A DNA stretch of 6,622 nucleotides, from NCBI GenBank assembly GCA_947258625.1, contig CAMYJN010000138.1, positions 1-6,622 of the forward strand, in the 5' to 3' direction. The DNA comes from an uncultured Polyangiaceae bacterium. GTDB lineage: Bacteria; Myxococcota_A; Polyangia; Polyangiales; Houyiibacteriaceae. The notes beneath the pieces are model-generated. The model did not search any database and was not told the DNA's origin. It was given only the letters and a program-made list of their open reading frames with translations. Shown here in pieces: positions 5,801 through 6,622 of the stretch. The stretch's first letter is position 1. Every line of letters starts with the position of its first letter. Made by a program: the position numbers and the translations under genes.

Positions 5801-6583
5801 ATGTGGGAATGGTTGCGCGAGATCTACAGCGAACCGATGTTCTGGCTCTTTCCCGTTGCTGGGACCGTCCTTGCTCTCGTCTCGTTCTTGGCCTTCGCGG
5901 TCCCCTTCACGCTGCTCGCCTGGAAGCAGCCCCAATGGGCGGAGCCCTACCGAATCCAAGCACGCAAGACCGGCCGCCGCTCCATCGTCGGCCCGGCCTT
6001 TTGGCACGTCGCGCGCAATAATCTGATCTTGGCGGTCGTCACGCTGGGTGCGTGGCCCTTGCTTCGACTATCGAACGTGCACGCAGGGCCCCTGCCCGCC
6101 TGGTGGGTCATCGTTCTTCAACTCGGTTTCTTCCTCCTGCTCGACGACTTCTTGTTCTACTGGATGCACCGCGGCCTTCACGAGAGCCGATGGCTCTTCA
6201 GGAACGTTCACTCGATTCACCACCGCATCATGACGCCCTGGGCGATCACCGGGAACTATATGCATCCGGTCGAATTCGTTCTGACAGGCACCGTCATGCT
6301 GATCGGCCCACTGCTCGTCGGCGCGCACGTCGTCACCCTTTACATCTGGATCGTGTTTCGCGAATGGGAGGCCGCCGAAGGCCACGCCGGCTACGACTTC
6401 CCCTGGAGCCCCACCCACCTGATGCCCTTCAGCGACGGCGCCACGCACCACGACTTCCACCACGCCAAAGTCAAAGGCAACTACGCCGGCTTCTTTCCAT
6501 GGACGGACGCGGCCTTTGGCACGTTGTGCGCCGGGTATGCGGAGCATTTGGCTAAGCGGAAGAAGTTGAAGGCAGCGGCGTAA
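5801..6583 (+). CDS. Fatty acid hydroxylase superfamily membrane enzyme, C4-methylsterol-oxidase-like
   Basis: Predicted integral membrane di-iron oxygenase of 260 residues that would hydroxylate or desaturate a lipid or sterol using O2. All three histidine boxes are intact: HRGLH (H123, H127), HSIHH (H137, H140, H141) and HHDFHH (H216, H217, H220, H221). Additional conserved-looking positions are YMHPVE (153-158, with H155) and EGHAGYDFPW (193-202). The order HP-E, then H-x-GYDFPW, then PF-GA-HHDFHH, then NYA and FGT closely follows the eukaryotic C4-methylsterol monooxygenase (ERG25/SMO) pattern, which is stronger than a generic sterol desaturase match. Hydrophobic helices lie at about 13-41, 69-90, 101-122 and 157-187; the histidine boxes should face the cytoplasm. 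The C-terminus is basic (KRKKLK, 252-257). No reductase or other sterol gene is visible next to it, so the substrate could equally be a fatty acid or another polycyclic lipid. The start at 5801 gives a standard length. Confidence 0.9.
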   Translation: MWEWLREIYSEPMFWLFPVAGTVLALVSFLAFAVPFTLLAWKQPQWAEPYRIQARKTGRRSIVGPAFWHVARNNLILAVVTLGAWPLLRLSNVHAGPLPAWWVIVLQLGFFLLLDDFLFYWMHRGLHESRWLFRNVHSIHHRIMTPWAITGNYMHPVEFVLTGTVMLIGPLLVGAHVVTLYIWIVFREWEAAEGHAGYDFPWSPTHLMPFSDGATHHDFHHAKVKGNYAGFFPWTDAAFGTLCAGYAEHLAKRKKLKAAA

Positions 6584-6622
6584 GAACCGGGGCGCGGGGG
6601 AACGCGACGCGGGAGTTCAGCG
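6584..6622. other. Non-coding end of window
   Basis: Thirty-nine bases of GC-rich sequence after the hydroxylase stop codon. I see no hairpin with a T-run, no start codon context and no promoter-like element here. Confidence 0.5.

Overview
The window is GC-rich, gene-dense bacterial DNA. Spacers are short, codon third positions are G/C-rich, and long spurious antisense reading frames occur. The mix of genes (surface lipoprotein glycosidase, histidine-box membrane hydroxylase, PGM1-like ATP-grasp enzyme, small uncharacterised proteins) and the start-proximal promoter style suggest a Myxococcota/deltaproteobacteria-like Gram-negative. That placement is an inference, because no rRNA or taxonomic marker is present.

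Layout. Positions 1-498 on the minus strand hold the N-terminal 166 residues of a CPA1/NhaP-type cation:proton antiporter that runs off the left edge. Everything else is on the plus strand: a small 84-aa uncharacterised protein (565-819), a glycoside hydrolase family 3 lipoprotein (883-2979), a secreted alpha/beta hydrolase (3028-3819), a PGM1-like ATP-grasp ligase (3866-5287), a small four-helix membrane protein (5331-5774) and a fatty acid hydroxylase/C4-methylsterol-oxidase-like membrane enzyme (5801-6583). The last 39 bases hold nothing recognisable, and there is no gene-free stretch longer than about 65 bases. No tRNA, rRNA, CRISPR array, insertion sequence or clear terminator was seen.

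How the genes fit together. The GH3 lipoprotein and the alpha/beta hydrolase probably form a two-gene transcription unit working outside the cytoplasm, one on glycosidic bonds and one possibly on ester bonds. The ATP-grasp protein, the four-helix protein and the hydroxylase follow closely on the same strand, but promoter-like sequences stand in front of the last two, so they may be independent genes. No complete described pathway is present.

The two most notable points are these. First, TAnnnT-like -10 hexamers lie 6-9 bases before the start codon of several genes that lack a Shine-Dalgarno sequence, which suggests leaderless mRNAs; only the alpha/beta hydrolase has a strong ribosome binding site. 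Second, an ATP-grasp ligase related to natural-product peptide ligases sits here without any recognisable biosynthetic partner.
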